From Alphaproteobacteria bacterium (GTDB lineage Bacteria; Pseudomonadota; Alphaproteobacteria; UBA7879): DNA of 64,000 nucleotides. Below are positions 62,457 to 64,000 of this stretch, piece after piece. The stretch spans positions 42,684 to 106,683 of the forward strand of contig PKTP01000002.1 in the NCBI GenBank assembly GCA_002869105.1. The letters run 5' to 3'. Position 1 is the stretch's first letter, and every line of letters starts with the position of its first letter. A program made the translations under genes and the position numbers. Under the pieces are notes generated by a model. The model ran no database searches and was not told the DNA's origin. It was given only the letters and a program-made list of their open reading frames with translations.

Positions 62457-63602
62457 ATGGACCCAAACACCATTCCATTCATTGATCTGCAGGCTCAAAG
62501 GCAGCGCCTTGGCGCAGAGTTAGAGCAGAAAATTTTAGAGGTTGTTCGAGAAGGATGCTATATCAATGGCCCGCAAGTTGCGGAACTCGAACAACAACTT
62601 GCTCAATTTTCTGGAGCTAGGCACGCCATTGGATGCGCAAGTGGTACGGATGGGTTGTTGATGCCGTTATGGGCTTGGAATGTTGGGCCTGGTGATGCTG
62701 TTTTTGTACCAGCTTTTACTTTTGTTGCAACGGCTGAGGTGGTTGCCATGTTGGGAGCAACCCCGGTTTTTGTTGATGTTGATCCAGATACATTTAACAT
62801 GGATATCAACTCACTAAATGAGGCGATCGATTGGGTTAAAACGAAGTCTGATTTAAAGGCAAAAGTAATTATAGCCGTTGACTTATTTGGCTTGCCGGCT
62901 GACTTAAAAAATATTGAGTCACTTGCCAAACAAAATGGCATGAAACTGTTGGTTGACTGTGCCCAAGGATTTGGGTCTAAGCAAGACGGTAAGGTAGCAG
63001 TATCTTATGGTGATGCTGGTTCAACAAGCTTTTTCCCCGCAAAGCCTCTTGGCTGTTATGGGGATGGTGGTGCTATTTTCACCAACGATTCAGAGCTTGA
63101 TAAAGTGCTCAAATCAATCAGGGGGCATGGACAAGGTTCCCATCGCTATGAACATGTGCGCCTGGGCATGAATGGGCGCCTTGATACGATTCAAGCTGCT
63201 ATCCTGCTGGAAAAGTTAAAAATCTATCCAGATGAAATCCAAAGAAGGCAAGAAATTGCGCAGCGCTATACAGAGGGACTGCAGGAGTATGTTAAAACAC
63301 CCCTGGTGCCAACTGATTATGAATCTGTTTGGGCGCAATACACGCTGCAAACATCAGACCGTGATGCGCTTGCGCAAGCATTGAAGGATCATAACATTCC
63401 AACCATGGTTTACTATCCCATTCCCTTGAGTCACCAGCCAGCTTATAAACAATATCCCAGTGCACCAAAGGGAGTGCCGGTTAGTGAGCGGTTATCACAA
63501 CACGTATTAAGTTTGCCAATGCACCCGTATTTGGATGGGGAGAAACAATCGTTCATTATTGATAAAATCCAAGCATTTTTTAAAAATAAATCGGGTTTTT
63601 AG
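62457..63602 (+). CDS. DegT/DnrJ/EryC1-family PLP aminotransferase
   Basis: About 381 residues. PFIDLQAQRQRLG opens the fold, GCASGTDGL and PAFTFVATAEVVAMLGATPVFVD are family segments, and the PLP-Lys lies in STSFFPAKPLGCYGDGG (FPAKPLG). It aminates a nucleotide 3- or 4-keto sugar for LPS/O-antigen (the sequence is closest in feel to WlbE/WecE-like enzymes), but the substrate cannot be fixed. ATG 62457 is chosen as the longer frame runs into the tRNA-Arg. No other sugar gene is adjacent. Confidence 0.9.
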   Translation: MDPNTIPFIDLQAQRQRLGAELEQKILEVVREGCYINGPQVAELEQQLAQFSGARHAIGCASGTDGLLMPLWAWNVGPGDAVFVPAFTFVATAEVVAMLGATPVFVDVDPDTFNMDINSLNEAIDWVKTKSDLKAKVIIAVDLFGLPADLKNIESLAKQNGMKLLVDCAQGFGSKQDGKVAVSYGDAGSTSFFPAKPLGCYGDGGAIFTNDSELDKVLKSIRGHGQGSHRYEHVRLGMNGRLDTIQAAILLEKLKIYPDEIQRRQEIAQRYTEGLQEYVKTPLVPTDYESVWAQYTLQTSDRDALAQALKDHNIPTMVYYPIPLSHQPAYKQYPSAPKGVPVSERLSQHVLSLPMHPYLDGEKQSFIIDKIQAFFKNKSGF

Positions 63603-63659
63603 TGCGATTAAGTATTGACTTTTTCACCTAAAAAAACTTAAGTGCAATTATGGTTTTCC

Positions 63660-63745
63660 GGAGGGATGGCCGAGTGGTTAAAGGCAGCAGACTGTAAATC
63701 TGCCCGTGTATGCGTACGTAGGTTCGAATCCTACTCCCTCCACCA
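63660..63745 (+). tRNA. tRNA-Tyr (GUA)
   Basis: An 86-nt class II cloverleaf with long variable arm. The acceptor is GGAGGGA/TCCCTCC, the anticodon loop is CTGTAAA (anticodon GTA), and CCA is encoded. It lies before tRNA-Gly and tuf, the common order. Confidence 0.97.
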
Positions 63746-63753
63746 CCTCTTAT

Positions 63754-63827
63754 GCGGGTGTAGCTTAATGGTAAAGCCCTAGCCTTCCAAGCTAGTTATG
63801 AGGGTTCGATTCCCTTCACCCGCTCCA
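63754..63827 (+). tRNA. tRNA-Gly (UCC)
   Basis: A 74-nt cloverleaf. The acceptor is GCGGGTG/CACCCGC, the anticodon loop is CTTCCAA (anticodon TCC), and CCA is encoded. It starts 8 bases after tRNA-Tyr, so the two are co-transcribed. Confidence 0.97.
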
Positions 63828-63901
63828 ACTTTTTATGGTGGTAATGCACAAAAAACCTCAGTATGATAACTAAAAATTTGAGTTTCTTAAGGAGCAACTA
63901 A

Positions 63902-64000
63902 ATGAGTAAAGAGAAGTTTAATCGAAATAAGCCGCACTGTAACATTGGGACGATTGGCCACGTTGACCATGGGAAGACAACGTTAACAGCGGCGATCACC
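63902..64000 (+). CDS. tuf: Elongation factor Tu, N-terminal end only
   Basis: 33 codons of EF-Tu reach the window end. The P-loop GHVDHGKT is complete (residues 19-26). AAGGAG lies seven bases before the ATG. EF-Tu brings aminoacyl-tRNA to the ribosome. The gene continues beyond the window. Confidence 0.97.
   Translation, partial: MSKEKFNRNKPHCNIGTIGHVDHGKTTLTAAIT

Overview
The window reads as chromosome from a moderately AT-rich alphaproteobacterium. The gene content (short ProS without the insertion domain, RpoH, AddAB rather than RecBCD, infA-maf-rng-yacG order, ffs-dnaX-ybaB-recR order, class-I S24 LexA, ComEC without a metallo-beta-lactamase domain) is alphaproteobacterial. Several dispensable genes are broken while essential ones are intact, which suggests a host-associated lineage of the Holosporales/Rickettsiales kind. 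That placement is inference; no rRNA is present.

Layout. 1-1.3 kb: tail of mltG and a secreted class 3 lipase. 1.3-12.5 kb (minus): a tightly overlapped envelope operon lptF-lptG-lptD-proS-lolC-lolD-dnaE. 12.6-16.9 kb (plus): surA-rsmA-rpiB-glyA-nrdR. 17-24.5 kb: a frameshifted two-partner-secretion translocator, a TrmN6-like methyltransferase, ispB, a LysR regulator, a putative sRNA, a small beta-barrel protein, an Fe-S RNA methyltransferase and a small membrane protein. 24.5-26.9 kb: a YdcH-like mini-gene, rpmG, a second strong ncRNA candidate and a frameshifted GH3/NagZ gene. 26.9-38.6 kb (minus): tsaE-addB-addA, an OPT transporter, a frameshifted comEC and recA. 38.6-43.6 kb: ferredoxin-NADP reductase with an overlapping glycosyltransferase, a secreted unknown protein, then infA-maf-rng-yacG.

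43.65-48.8 kb is the accessory highlight. A TerY-like vWA protein, a PP2C phosphatase (interrupted by an in-frame TAG), a large Ser/Thr-kinase-like protein and a double-zinc-ribbon protein with a degenerate P-loop position lie in one plus-strand cassette, mostly overlapping. This matches the TerY-P triad type of phosphorylation-signalling locus.

48.9-64 kb: a frameshifted TauE exporter, 4.5S RNA-dnaX-ybaB-recR-HIBCH-EamA, a frameshifted HTH protein followed by an exported eight-cysteine mini-protein, an SBP-like protein, rpoH, a divergent polysaccharide deacetylase, an RHH protein, lexA, a twice-frameshifted trkH, a twice-frameshifted exported coiled-coil protein, tRNA-Arg(CCG), a DegT aminotransferase, tRNA-Tyr(GUA), tRNA-Gly(UCC) and the start of tuf.

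Taken together, information-processing and envelope-biogenesis genes are intact and often translationally coupled. At least nine frameshifts and one nonsense codon fall only in transport, secretion, competence and accessory genes. Many sit in short homopolymers, so either real gene decay or homopolymer sequencing error must be considered, and their absence from essential genes favours decay. I saw no CRISPR array, insertion sequence or prophage.
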